Source of the DNA: an uncultured Clostridia bacterium
Lineage (GTDB): Bacteria > Bacillota > Clostridia > Oscillospirales > Acutalibacteraceae
Assembly: GCA_947627725.1 (NCBI GenBank)
Contig: CANQXE010000014.1
Location: 1-64,000, forward strand
Direction of reading: 5' to 3'
DNA: 64,000 nt
Shown here: positions 50,389 through 60,039 of the stretch, one piece after another
Layout of the letters: every line of letters begins with the position of its first letter
Position numbering within the stretch: position 1 is the first letter of the stretch
Position numbers and translations under genes: made by a program
The notes under the pieces: model-generated
Told to the model about the DNA's origin: nothing
Databases searched by the model: none
What the model saw: only the letters and a program-made list of their open reading frames with translations

Positions 50389-50991
50389 TTATTCAGCTGT
50401 TTCTTCAGCCGGTGCTTCTGCCGGAGATTCCTCTGCAGGAGCTTCATCCGTTGCAGGTGCATCCTCTGCCTCTTCCTTAGCAGGCTCGCAAGCCTCCGCA
50501 CCGCCCTTGTCCACGATAGCCTGAACTGCACGGGCAAATGCTGCAATAGGTGCATTGAATACATTGCAGACAGTAGCAAGGAGAACTTCTCTTGATGGGA
50601 GCTTTGCAAGCGCAATAAGCTTTTCCATTGAGATTATTTCTCCGTCAAGATAACCGCTCTTTAATGAGAAGTTATTGTGCTTATCAGCATAATTCTGAAG
50701 AATACGCGCTGATGCAACGTAATCATCTGCTGATGTAGCAATAGCTGTTGTTCCTTCAAGAACTGAATCAAGACCCTCAAGACCTGCGTCCTCTGCTGCT
50801 CTGCTGAGAATAGAGTTTTTAACAACTGTGTACTCAACACCTGCTTCACGGAGCTCTTTGCGAAGCTTTGTATCATCTTCAACATTGATGCCCTTGTAGT
50901 CAACAACGACGCCTGCGCAGGAATTCTTAATTCTCTGTGAAAGATCGGCAACCATTTGCTTTTTCTTTTCAAGAACTGCTGTACTTGGCAT
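50389..50991 (-). CDS. rplJ: 50S ribosomal protein L10 with Ala/Glu/Pro-rich C-terminal tail
   Basis: L10 core 'VVDYKGINVEDDTKLRKELREAGVEYTVVKNSIL...'; tail EACEPAKEEAEDAPATDEAPAEESPAEAPAEETAE. Confidence 0.95.
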   Translation of the reverse strand: MPSTAVLEKKKQMVADLSQRIKNSCAGVVVDYKGINVEDDTKLRKELREAGVEYTVVKNSILSRAAEDAGLEGLDSVLEGTTAIATSADDYVASARILQNYADKHNNFSLKSGYLDGEIISMEKLIALAKLPSREVLLATVCNVFNAPIAAFARAVQAIVDKGGAEACEPAKEEAEDAPATDEAPAEESPAEAPAEETAE

Positions 50992-51059
50992 TTATTATAC
51001 CTCCATAATTATTTGCCGCAACAAGCGGACTTCAGGGTAACAACACCCTATGACTGTCA

Positions 51060-51230
51060 GCTATAAAAAAGTGCATTCCAAAGAATATGGAATGCACATA
51101 ACAATCAAAATAACAGTATATTCATAGTTATCTGAATGCTCATTCCTCGGCAGGCGATAAACTTACGCTCGGCAAAATGCCTTGCACCTGCTGTCTTTGG
51201 CTGAACAGCTATTGTATTTTAACACACAGA
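51060..51230 (-). ncRNA. L10 (rplJ) ribosomal leader with attenuator
   Basis: Minus strand CCAAAGACAGCAGGTGC...GCCTGCCGAGG plus terminator GTGCATTCC-N9-GGAATGCACTTTTTT, between rplA and rplJ. Confidence 0.85.
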
Positions 51231-51252
51231 ATTTTCTGTGTCAATACCTAAA

Positions 51253-51954
51253 TTACTCGGCGGATGAGCCAACCTTGTTAGGATTAATCTTAATGCCGGG
51301 ACCCATTGTTGACGCAACCGCAACGGATTTGATGTACTGACCCTTTGCAGCAGAAGGCTTTGCCTTAATGATAGCGTCAAGAAGCGCATTGAAATTTTCA
51401 AGAAGCTTTTCAGGACCGAATGACGCCTTTCCTATCGGGCAGTGAATAATATTCGTCTTATCAAGACGATACTCAATCTTACCTGCCTTAGCGTCCTGTA
51501 CTGCCTTAGCTACGTCCATTGTAACTGTTCCCGCCTTGGGTGACGGCATAAGTCCGCGTGGACCGAGAACCTTACCGAGACGACCAACAAAGCCCATCAT
51601 ATCGGGTGATGCGATTGCAACGTCAAAGTCCATCCATCCGCCGGAAATTTTCTGTACAAGATCAGCTTCACCTACTATATCGGCACCTGCCTCCTCGGCA
51701 GCCTTTGCAAGATCGCCCTTTGCAAATACGGCAACTCTTACATTCTTACCTGTTCCGTTTGGAAGAATGACCGCGCCTCGTACCTGCTGGTCAGCATGAC
51801 GTGAGTCAACGCCGAGACGAATATGAGCCTCAATTGTTTCATCAAACTTAGCTGTTGCTGTTTTAACTGTAAGCTCAAGAGCCTCAGCTGTTTCATAAAG
51901 ATTTGAACGGTCAATAAGCTTTGCACCGTCAACATATTTCTTTCCGTGTTTCAT
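51253..51954 (-). CDS. rplA: 50S ribosomal protein L1
   Basis: '[22 protein letters not shown]', '[11 protein letters not shown]'. Confidence 0.97.
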   Translation of the reverse strand: MKHGKKYVDGAKLIDRSNLYETAEALELTVKTATAKFDETIEAHIRLGVDSRHADQQVRGAVILPNGTGKNVRVAVFAKGDLAKAAEEAGADIVGEADLVQKISGGWMDFDVAIASPDMMGFVGRLGKVLGPRGLMPSPKAGTVTMDVAKAVQDAKAGKIEYRLDKTNIIHCPIGKASFGPEKLLENFNALLDAIIKAKPSAAKGQYIKSVAVASTMGPGIKINPNKVGSSAE

Positions 51955-51968
51955 AATAAATTACCTCC

Positions 51969-51998
51969 AGTGGTTAATCGGATACTTCCTCCCACAAG
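51969..51998 (-). promoter_or_regulatory. Candidate L1-binding mRNA element before rplA
   Basis: Minus strand TTGTGGGAGGAAGTATCCGATTAACCACT. Confidence 0.45.
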
Positions 51999-52002
51999 GG
52001 AA

Positions 52003-52428
52003 TTAGTCTTCTACTACTATACCCATACTGCGTGCCGTACCTGCGATCATTGACATAGCTGCCTCAAGTGACGCTGCGTTAAGATCAGGCATTTTTGTTT
52101 CAGCAATCTTCTGAACATCTCCCTTTGAAATTGTCGCAACCTTGTTCTTGTTGGGAACACCCGATGCCTTTTCAATGCCGCAAGCCTTCTTGATAAGAAC
52201 TGCCGCAGGCGGTGTCTTTGTAACGAATGTAAATGAACGGTCCTCGTATACTGTAATGACTACAGGAATGATAAGACCGGCGTCATTCTTTGTTCTCTCA
52301 TTAAATTCTTTTGTGAATGACATAATGTTTACGCCGTGCTGACCGAGAGCAGGACCAACAGGCGGTGCCGGAGTTGCCTTGCCGGCAGGAATCTGAAGTT
52401 TGATTAAACCTACTACCTTTTGTGCCAT
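52003..52428 (-). CDS. rplK: 50S ribosomal protein L11
   Basis: '[37 protein letters not shown]'. Confidence 0.97.
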   Translation of the reverse strand: MAQKVVGLIKLQIPAGKATPAPPVGPALGQHGVNIMSFTKEFNERTKNDAGLIIPVVITVYEDRSFTFVTKTPPAAVLIKKACGIEKASGVPNKNKVATISKGDVQKIAETKMPDLNAASLEAAMSMIAGTARSMGIVVED

Positions 52429-52448
52429 AATTATTTCCTCCTAATATT

Positions 52449-52483
52449 GTGGTAAATGGCGAGATATATAATCTCTCCCACCA
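52449..52483 (-). promoter_or_regulatory. Candidate L1-binding mRNA element in the rplK leader
   Basis: Minus strand AATGGTGGGAGAGATTATATATCTCGCCATTTACCAC. Confidence 0.45.
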
Positions 52484-52574
52484 TTACAGACAAAACGGCT
52501 CTTTTGTCCGCAATGATAATAAGCAAATGGCGTTTTACCCTGTAAGGATAAATTCCGTATGCGAATTACTGAAA

Positions 52575-53099
52575 TTATTCACTGACCTTTTCAAGCTGGT
52601 CAAGCTCAAATTCAACAGTATTTTCCCTGCCGAACATTGATACAGTTACCTGTACGCTGTTGTTATCAATATCAATTTCCTCAACCGTACCCGAGAAGCC
52701 CTCAAGCGGACCGTCAATAACATTGACAAGGTCGCCGACATCATATGATACCTCAACGCTGATTTTTTCAACCCCGAGCTTTTTAACCTCTTCGTCAGTA
52801 AGCGGTTCAGGCTTGCTTTCAGGACCTACAAAGCCCGTGCAGCCTCGTGTATTGCGGACAACGTACCAGCTATCGTCAGTCATTACCATCTTAATGAAAA
52901 CGTAGCCCGGCATCAGCTTTCTCTGATACTCTTTTTTGGTGCCGTCATCCTTAACCTCAACTACCGTTTCGGTTGGAATTGCCACCTCATGGATTAGGTC
53001 GTGAAGATTACGATTTTCAACAACAGTCAAAATATTACCTGCCACCTTATTTTCATAGCCTGAAAATGTGTGAGCAACGTACCATTTAGCTTCTTCCAT
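52575..53099 (-). CDS. nusG: Transcription termination/antitermination protein NusG
   Basis: 'WYVAHTFSGYENKVAGNI', 'PGYVFIKMVMTDDSWYVVRNTRGCTGFVG'. Confidence 0.96.
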   Translation of the reverse strand: MEEAKWYVAHTFSGYENKVAGNILTVVENRNLHDLIHEVAIPTETVVEVKDDGTKKEYQRKLMPGYVFIKMVMTDDSWYVVRNTRGCTGFVGPESKPEPLTDEEVKKLGVEKISVEVSYDVGDLVNVIDGPLEGFSGTVEEIDIDNNSVQVTVSMFGRENTVEFELDQLEKVSE

Positions 53100-53145
53100 T
53101 AATAAGCCTCCCGAATATTAAGTATAAATCAGAATTTCAAGTTAA

Positions 53146-53541
53146 TTATTCGGCTGCCTGTGTTGTGCTTTCTGCCTGAGCGGTGGTATCTTCAGCTTCT
53201 GCGGCTGTTGTTTCTGCCTCGTCGCTTGTATCCTCTGCCTGATGCGTAACAGAAGCGGTAGTTGATGTCGGAGCAAGATTTTTGAGTCCTTTCATTCCCT
53301 GTGAAAGGAGAGAATCAACCGCAAAAATTCCAAGACCTACTATAAAAACAACTACCAATACAATAATTGTATTTTTAAATACTTCCTTGGGTTTAGCCCA
53401 TACGACCTTCTTACCCTCTGATTTAACACTTTTAAAGAATGACGCAATGGACTTAAAAGGATTTTTTCTTGACTTCTTTTTATTATCCTTAGGCTTGTCA
53501 GCCTTTTCAGCCTTCTTTGAAGTCTTTTTTTCTTCAGCCAT
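53146..53541 (-). CDS. secE: Preprotein translocase subunit SecE with extended low-complexity C-terminal tail
   Basis: 'SEGKKVVWAKPKEVFKNTIIVLVVVFIVGLGIFAVDSLL'; position between rpmG and nusG. Confidence 0.92.
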   Translation of the reverse strand: MAEEKKTSKKAEKADKPKDNKKKSRKNPFKSIASFFKSVKSEGKKVVWAKPKEVFKNTIIVLVVVFIVGLGIFAVDSLLSQGMKGLKNLAPTSTTASVTHQAEDTSDEAETTAAEAEDTTAQAESTTQAAE

Positions 53542-53554
53542 TTCCGTCCTCCTA

Positions 53555-53704
53555 TTACTTTGTTTCCCTGTGAACAGTATGCTTTCTGCAGAACGGGCAA
53601 TACTTGTTCATCTCAAGTCTGTCAGGTGAATTTTTCTTGTTTTTCATTGTGTTGTAATTGCGTTGTTTGCATTCAGTGCAAGCTAAGGTTATCTTAACTC
53701 TCAT
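53555..53704 (-). CDS. rpmG: 50S ribosomal protein L33
   Basis: 49 aa, not in the supplied ORF track: [49 protein letters not shown]. Confidence 0.96.
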   Translation of the reverse strand: MRVKITLACTECKQRNYNTMKNKKNSPDRLEMNKYCPFCRKHTVHRETK

Positions 53705-53814
53705 AAATAGCACCTCCGTTTAAATTTCGATAAATAATCTCCCTCATTTTAAAAAGCGGGCAAAAAAATAAGGCCTGACGGCACAAATGAATTACCCTAT
53801 TACGAGGTATGATT

Positions 53815-53843
53815 ACTATATCACAGTGTCAAGTGATAGTCAA
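53815..53843 (-). promoter_or_regulatory. Sigma-A-type promoter for rpmG-secE-nusG
   Basis: Minus strand TTGACT-N17-TATAGT. Confidence 0.6.
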
Positions 53844-53928
53844 GCATTTTATCAAAAAAATTTGCATTTATTTACATTTTATATTATTATATAAAAATAG
53901 CAACTATACATTGTGTAGGAGACGGCTT

Positions 53929-55035
53929 ATGACCACAATTATTGTAGGTGCAGGAGCAAGCGGACTTGCCTGTGCAATCAGACTTAAACAGAATATTCCC
54001 GACTGCGGGGTTACAATTCTTGAGCGTATGCCGCAGGCAGGGAAAAAGCTTCTTGCCACAGGAAACGGCAGATGCAATCTCTCAAATACCAATGCTGACG
54101 GCTATTTGGAGGTAATTGACTTTTTCACCTCTATCGGACTTGTTACAAGGACCGAAGAGGCGGGCAGAGTTTACCCCTACTCAAATCAGGCGTCCTCCGT
54201 TTTAAATATTTTGCTTACCGAATGCGACAGGCTCGGTGTGGAAATAATAACTGACTGTACTGTTGCAGAAATTGATAAAAACTTGTGCGTCAAAACCAAT
54301 AAGGGAATATTTAAGGCTGATAATGTTGTTATTGCCGCAGGCGGAAAAGCGCAGAAAAATCTCGGCTCAAACGGCAGCGGTTATCAGCTTTTAAGCTCAC
54401 TCGGTCATAATATTACTCCTCTCTGTCCGGCTCTTGTTCAGCTTACCTCATCAAGCAAATACCCGAGAATGCTTAAGGGACACAGGGTAAAATGCAATAT
54501 GGCAATTCAGCTTGACGGTATTACAGTCAAGGAAGATTTCGGCGAGGCGCTTTTTACCGATTACGGATTATCGGGAATAGTTACGATGAATCTGTCAAAA
54601 ACGGTCAGCGAAAATTTTGCAAAGGAAAATCCAAAAAAATGCCACGCGGTGCTTGACCTTATCCCCGATAGGAGCATTGATGAGATAAACGAATATTTAA
54701 ATAAATTTCATAATTTAAAAGGAATTCTCGGCGACGACCTTTCAGATATTATAGAAAAGCAGGCGGATGGTAACATTTCAAAAACGGCTGTATTCGCTAA
54801 AAACTGGAAATTAATCGTAACAGGTACAAAGGGATTTGACTTTGCGCAAATTACAAGCGGCGGAGCAAAGCTTAATCAATTTGAGCATTATCAGTCGAAG
54901 CTGATAGAGGGATTGTTTGCCTGCGGCGAGGTGCTTGACAGGCAGTTTGAGTGCGGAGGATATAATCTTAACTTTGCATGGTACAGCGGCATAGAAGCCG
55001 CTGACAGGATTACTTTTTTATATAAAGGTATATAA
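53929..55035 (+). CDS. NAD(P)/FAD-dependent oxidoreductase (HI0933/BaiN-like)
   Basis: 'TIIVGAGASGLACAIRL', 'GKKLLATGNGRCNLSN', 'FACGEVLDRQFECGGYNLNFAWYSG'. Confidence 0.9.
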   Translation: MTTIIVGAGASGLACAIRLKQNIPDCGVTILERMPQAGKKLLATGNGRCNLSNTNADGYLEVIDFFTSIGLVTRTEEAGRVYPYSNQASSVLNILLTECDRLGVEIITDCTVAEIDKNLCVKTNKGIFKADNVVIAAGGKAQKNLGSNGSGYQLLSSLGHNITPLCPALVQLTSSSKYPRMLKGHRVKCNMAIQLDGITVKEDFGEALFTDYGLSGIVTMNLSKTVSENFAKENPKKCHAVLDLIPDRSIDEINEYLNKFHNLKGILGDDLSDIIEKQADGNISKTAVFAKNWKLIVTGTKGFDFAQITSGGAKLNQFEHYQSKLIEGLFACGEVLDRQFECGGYNLNFAWYSGIEAADRITFLYKGI

Positions 55036-55038
55036 TAT

Positions 55039-56634
55039 ATGATTAGAATTAACGAAATAAGACTGTCCTTGGATGAAGAGGAAGAGCTCTTAAAAACCAA
55101 AGCGGCAAAGATACTGAAAATAAACGAAAAGTATATAAAATCCTATACGATTTATAAAAAGAGCATTGACGCAAGGAAAAAAGAGGATATTCATTTTACT
55201 TATTCCATTGATGTTATTATCGGCTTGGACGAGGAGCAGATTGTATCAAAATGCAAATCCAATAAGGTCCAGACGGTCAAACCGTATAAATATGAGTTAC
55301 CCGAAAACAAGCGTATAAGCAGGTTCAGACCTGTCGTAGTCGGCTTCGGTCCGGCGGGTATGTTTGCGGGACTGATTCTCGCACAGGCAGGCTTAAAACC
55401 GATTATACTTGAACGGGGAAAGGATGTTGACTCACGCACTGCCGACGTCAATAAATTCTGGCAGACAAGAGAACTCAACGAGGAATCAAATGTGCAGTTC
55501 GGCGAGGGCGGCGCGGGAACCTTTTCAGACGGCAAGCTGACAACGGGAATAAAAAGTCCTTTTATACGAAAAATTCTTCAGGAGCTTTATGAGGCAGGCG
55601 CTCCGGAGGAAATTCTCTATTCCTCCAAGCCGCATATCGGTACTGACAGGCTTGCGGTAGTTGTTAAAAATATAAGGAAAAAAATTGAGCTTTTGGGCGG
55701 CGAGGTAATGCTTGAGTGTAAGCTTGAAAAGCTTATTTGCGCAAACGGTTTTATACACGGAATCACCTATTCTCATCACAATAAGCAAATGGATATGGAA
55801 ACAGACAGCGTGATTATGGCAATCGGACACAGCGCGAGAGATACTGTTGAAATGCTTTACAATATGGGCGTTGAGATAATTCAAAAGCCATTTTCGGTCG
55901 GCGCAAGAATAGAGCATCCGCAAAGTCTGATTAACAAAGCGCAGTACGGAAAATTCGCAGGTCATAAAAAGCTCGGCGCCGCTGATTATAAGCTCTCATG
56001 CCACGGTCTGCACGAAAGGGGCGCGTACACCTTTTGTATGTGTCCCGGCGGCACGGTTGTCGCGGCGGCAAGCGAAAAAGAAGGTGTAATCGTAAACGGT
56101 ATGAGCTCTCTCGCCCGTGACGGTGAAAATGCGAATTCCGCGCTCCTTGTGGGTATTGAGCCAAAGGATTTCCCAAGTGAGCATCCGCTTGCGGGAATAT
56201 ATTATCAACGTGAAATTGAGCATAGCGCTTATGTGCTTGCGGGCAGTAATTATAACGCGCCTGCCCAGCTTGTTGGTGATTTTTTGAAAGGAACTGAAAG
56301 CAAAACTCTCGGAAGTGTTAAGCCGACCTGTCCCACGGGTGTAACGCTCACAAACCTTGATGAGTGTCTGCCGCAAAAAGTGTCCTTTACTATGAAGTCG
56401 GCAATTGTTAAAATGGATAAAAAGCTTAGCGGCTTTAATCTTTATGACGCGGTTTTAACCGCTCCGGAAACAAGGTCGTCAAGCTCCGTAAGAATTTTAA
56501 GAGATGAATTTTTACAGTGCAATATAAGAGGCGTCTACCCCTGCGGAGAGGGCGCAGGCTATGCAGGAGGTATAATCTCCGCCGCTGTTGACGGAGTAAA
56601 GTGCGCTCACGCAGTTCTCGGCGACGAGCATTAA
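55039..56634 (+). CDS. FAD-dependent dehydrogenase (COG2509-like)
   Basis: 'VVVGFGPAGMFAGLILAQAGLKPIILERG', 'NVQFGEGGAGTFSDGKLTT', 'YPCGEGAGYAGGIISAAVDG'. Confidence 0.9.
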   Translation: MIRINEIRLSLDEEEELLKTKAAKILKINEKYIKSYTIYKKSIDARKKEDIHFTYSIDVIIGLDEEQIVSKCKSNKVQTVKPYKYELPENKRISRFRPVVVGFGPAGMFAGLILAQAGLKPIILERGKDVDSRTADVNKFWQTRELNEESNVQFGEGGAGTFSDGKLTTGIKSPFIRKILQELYEAGAPEEILYSSKPHIGTDRLAVVVKNIRKKIELLGGEVMLECKLEKLICANGFIHGITYSHHNKQMDMETDSVIMAIGHSARDTVEMLYNMGVEIIQKPFSVGARIEHPQSLINKAQYGKFAGHKKLGAADYKLSCHGLHERGAYTFCMCPGGTVVAAASEKEGVIVNGMSSLARDGENANSALLVGIEPKDFPSEHPLAGIYYQREIEHSAYVLAGSNYNAPAQLVGDFLKGTESKTLGSVKPTCPTGVTLTNLDECLPQKVSFTMKSAIVKMDKKLSGFNLYDAVLTAPETRSSSSVRILRDEFLQCNIRGVYPCGEGAGYAGGIISAAVDGVKCAHAVLGDEH

Positions 56635-56645
56635 GAGGAAAAAAT

Positions 56646-57314
56646 ATGAGAATGAAAAGAAAGAAAAATCTTGACGAACGCATAAATGCGTCATCGGATT
56701 ATCTTACAATAATGAAAAATGCGTCTCTTAACTTTAAGGACGCATTAAATGAAAATCATTTAATTAATTTCAAAGAGCTTTTCGGAAATGACAATCCTGT
56801 TTTCCTTGAGGTCGGCAGCGGAAAGGGGCAGTTCGGGTGTACATTCGCAAAGCTTAATCCCGACAAAAATATTCTTTGCGTTGAGAAAAACAGGAATGTG
56901 CTTATCCTTGCCATTGACAGCGCAAGAAAAATGGGGCTTAAAAACATACGTTTCCTCTGCGGAATGGCTGAATATCTTCCCTCATATATTGAGAAATCCT
57001 CTGTCGAGGAGATATATCTTAACTTCTCCTGTCCGTTTCCAAAAAGCAAGCATATTGCCCACAGGCTGACAAATCCACGATTTTTGGAGATATTTAAAAG
57101 AATTCTTAAGCCTGACGGCGTTATCTGCCAAAAGACTGACAATATGCATTTTTTTGAATACTCAATAGAGCAGTTTTCCGTCTGCGGTTTTAAACTCAGC
57201 AATATTTCGCTTGATCTGCACAACAGCAATTTTGAGGGAAATATTGTTACCGAATACGAAAATAAATTTGTATCTCAAGGCTTTCCGATTTACCGCCTTG
57301 AAGCAAGGTTATAA
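56646..57314 (+). CDS. trmB: tRNA (guanine-N7-)-methyltransferase
   Basis: 'FLEVGSGKGQF', 'YLNFSCPFPKSKHIAHRLTNPRFLEIFKRILKPDG'. Confidence 0.92.
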   Translation: MRMKRKKNLDERINASSDYLTIMKNASLNFKDALNENHLINFKELFGNDNPVFLEVGSGKGQFGCTFAKLNPDKNILCVEKNRNVLILAIDSARKMGLKNIRFLCGMAEYLPSYIEKSSVEEIYLNFSCPFPKSKHIAHRLTNPRFLEIFKRILKPDGVICQKTDNMHFFEYSIEQFSVCGFKLSNISLDLHNSNFEGNIVTEYENKFVSQGFPIYRLEARL

Positions 57315-57316
57315 AA

Positions 57317-57826
57317 ATGAAAATTATTGATACATATGACAGTATATATTCCTCATATAAGCATAATGTGTTCGACATTGAGTTATGGGAAAAATATGCA
57401 GATGAAATTTCTTCTGAATTAAAAAATAAGGTAAAGAAAGATTCAAAGCGTAATGATTTTGAAAAGCAAACACTTCCTGTATTAAACAGCCTGATAAAAA
57501 ATCGTGAAACCGCAAAAAATGCACACGCCTCATTTCTTAAGTCTACGAAAAATCTTGAAGAAAAAATATTTGAAAAATTCAATGTAGATTTAGATGTTAC
57601 AATTGTTTTTTATCTCGGGCTCTGTAATGGTGCAGGCTGGGCAACGACCATTAACGGAAAGCCTGCTATTCTTTTGGGAATTGAAAAAATCACAGAGCTT
57701 AACTGGTGTGATGAAAAAAGTATGATTGCTTTAATTTATCACGAGCTTGGTCACATATGGCATTTTCTTTTTGAGAAGAAAAACCTGATACCCTTGACTG
57801 TCCGCAAAAAACTAATAAAAATTTAA
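57317..57826 (+). CDS. HExxH-containing putative Zn-metallopeptidase, apparently C-terminally truncated
   Basis: 'IALIYHELGHIWHFLF' near the C-terminus; ends soon after in KKLIKI*. Confidence 0.55.
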   Translation: MKIIDTYDSIYSSYKHNVFDIELWEKYADEISSELKNKVKKDSKRNDFEKQTLPVLNSLIKNRETAKNAHASFLKSTKNLEEKIFEKFNVDLDVTIVFYLGLCNGAGWATTINGKPAILLGIEKITELNWCDEKSMIALIYHELGHIWHFLFEKKNLIPLTVRKKLIKI

Positions 57827-57842
57827 ATATATAAAATATCTT

Positions 57843-57870
57843 GAGGCAGTTTCATTGAACTGCCTTTTGC
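57843..57870 (+). terminator. Intrinsic terminator
   Basis: GAGGCAGTT-TCATTG-AACTGCCTTTTGCTTTT. Confidence 0.75.
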
Positions 57871-57875
57871 TTTTA

Positions 57876-57904
57876 TTGAATTTTATTTTATATTCTGCTA
57901 CAAT
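57876..57904 (+). promoter_or_regulatory. Sigma-A-type promoter
   Basis: TTGAAT-N17-TACAAT upstream of 57950. Confidence 0.55.
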
Positions 57905-57949
57905 AAATTTAATAAAATACAATATTTTATAAAAGTCAGGAGGATTAAT

Positions 57950-59470
57950 ATGAAACATAAAAAAAGCATTATTCTAACTTCGGTTTTTACGGCTTTGTCT
58001 GTTTTAACCACACTCAGCTTCTGCGGTTTTCGTTTTGGCTTTATTTTTGTTGACCACTACGTATTTGACGGATTTTGCTGTGTGCTTTGGTCATTGTTTA
58101 TTTTAAATACCGTAATCCTGTTTTTTCAGCTCAGAGGCAGTATACGCGGCAACAGGCTGTATAACAAAAAGTTGTTTATAGCAAATACTGTTTTTTCTGT
58201 TATCAGTTTTATTTGCTGTATAGCTTTTATAATTATCGGCGGCAAAGATGAGTTGCTTAATTATTTTTATATGTCATTTGAAACGCTGCCGTACCTTGCA
58301 TTGTTTTACGCATTTATCTTTTTTACGGCGGTATTGCCCGTTTGCAGACAAATTTTTCATAAAATTACAGCGGTAATTGTATCTGCTGCGATTATTGTCT
58401 GCGCTATCGTAATAATCTTTCCTGCGGGAGGATTTGATTTTGAAAGCAAACCCGCCGTTTTTGACACGGGAGACGGATACCATATAGTTTTTGCCACAAA
58501 CAGAAAATCCGTAGGGTACGTAAAAATCAGTGACAGCGGCAATGATAAAATTGTTTGGGATACGCTCACGGGAAGGAAGGAATCCTCACGCGTACACAGC
58601 ATTAAATTATCTTATGACGAACTTAATAATAAAGAATATTCTATTGGAGCTGTACGTGCTGTTGAGGATATAGCGTACGGAGGACATCTCGGCAAGGAAA
58701 TCACGCTTTTAGCCGGAAAGTTTACACCGTGTCCCGAGGACGATTTTGATATGACATGCATAACAGATAATCACAGCAGCCGTCCGAACTGGGAGACTAT
58801 GGGAAAAGATGCTGAAATATTTGTTTTCTTAGGCGATATCGCGAATGGTATTTATACATATGACAGCTTTATTGATAATCTGATAGTCCCTGCGGGAAAA
58901 ATAAGCGGCGGCATAAAACCTGTTGTATATGTGCTCGGCAATCACGACCACAGAGGAAGCAAGGTTCCCGATTTGATGTCCTCCCTTGATTTTGATGAAT
59001 TTTACTACCGTCTTAATATAGGTAAATATGTTTTTACCGTCCTTGATTCGGGCGAGGATAAAGAGGATGAAAATTATGAATATGGCGGATATAATGATTA
59101 TTCATCATATTTTTCAAAACAAACCGAATGGGCACGGAACCTGCAAAAAGAAAAAGGTTATAATATTATTCTCACTCATTCCCCTATAATTTTTTATGAA
59201 CCGGACGAAAAACAGTCTCCTGTTTGCGAAATTATGAGAAATCTCGGCGAAGAGCTTATCATATGCGGACATATTCACACAGCGGAGTTTGTAGATAAAA
59301 ATGAAAGTAAAACAGGTATTGCGTATTATATCTGCGGCGGAAAAACGGATGCGCGCAATATCAATTACACTAAAATGCATTTCAATCAGGGACTTGTTGA
59401 CATAAGAAGTGAAAGCACACAGGGTGAGCTTATTCTTGAAAAACAGCTCCGGCTGAGCGAAATTAAATAG
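57950..59470 (+). CDS. Membrane-anchored calcineurin-like metallophosphoesterase
   Basis: N-terminal TMs then 'FLGDIANG', 'YVLGNHDHRGS', 'ILTHSPI', 'ICGHIHTAEF'. Confidence 0.85.
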   Translation: MKHKKSIILTSVFTALSVLTTLSFCGFRFGFIFVDHYVFDGFCCVLWSLFILNTVILFFQLRGSIRGNRLYNKKLFIANTVFSVISFICCIAFIIIGGKDELLNYFYMSFETLPYLALFYAFIFFTAVLPVCRQIFHKITAVIVSAAIIVCAIVIIFPAGGFDFESKPAVFDTGDGYHIVFATNRKSVGYVKISDSGNDKIVWDTLTGRKESSRVHSIKLSYDELNNKEYSIGAVRAVEDIAYGGHLGKEITLLAGKFTPCPEDDFDMTCITDNHSSRPNWETMGKDAEIFVFLGDIANGIYTYDSFIDNLIVPAGKISGGIKPVVYVLGNHDHRGSKVPDLMSSLDFDEFYYRLNIGKYVFTVLDSGEDKEDENYEYGGYNDYSSYFSKQTEWARNLQKEKGYNIILTHSPIIFYEPDEKQSPVCEIMRNLGEELIICGHIHTAEFVDKNESKTGIAYYICGGKTDARNINYTKMHFNQGLVDIRSESTQGELILEKQLRLSEIK

Positions 59471-59487
59471 CTTAAGTATCAATTACC

Positions 59488-60000
59488 ATGAAACTTATAA
59501 AAGAGATTACCGATAAGGAAATTTTGGGGGCAGAGGGGCTTTCATCGGCAAAGCCGAGAATAACTGCAAGAGCAATATTAAAAAGACGTGACGGACTATA
59601 TGCCGTTATGTATTCGGAAAAATTCAATTTATATTCACTTGCAGGCGGTGGTATTGAAAAAGATGAGGACATTATAACCGCATTAAAAAGAGAAATAATG
59701 GAGGAAACAGGCTGTGAATGCGATAAAATAAATGAGCTCGGATATGTCTACGAAAACAGAGCGCATTGCGATTATACACAGTGTTCTTACTATTTTGTTG
59801 CGGAAACAAAGGGCGCTGTAACAGCTCCCGAAATGACAGACATTGAAACGGCAAACAAAACCTCATGTATGTGGAAGCCCTTAAAAGAGGTAGTTGATTT
59901 AATAAAAACGCCCGTTCATAACACAAATCAAAGAAAATTTTTACAGGCAAGAGACATTGCCGCCTTGAATGAATATTTAAAATTAATTAAAGCCTTATAG
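59488..60000 (+). CDS. NUDIX hydrolase
   Basis: 'GGGIEKDEDIITALKREIMEETGCE'. Confidence 0.88.
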   Translation: MKLIKEITDKEILGAEGLSSAKPRITARAILKRRDGLYAVMYSEKFNLYSLAGGGIEKDEDIITALKREIMEETGCECDKINELGYVYENRAHCDYTQCSYYFVAETKGAVTAPEMTDIETANKTSCMWKPLKEVVDLIKTPVHNTNQRKFLQARDIAALNEYLKLIKAL

Positions 60001-60039
60001 CTTTTCAGTCTGCCATAAGGATAAAATATTTATAAAAAA

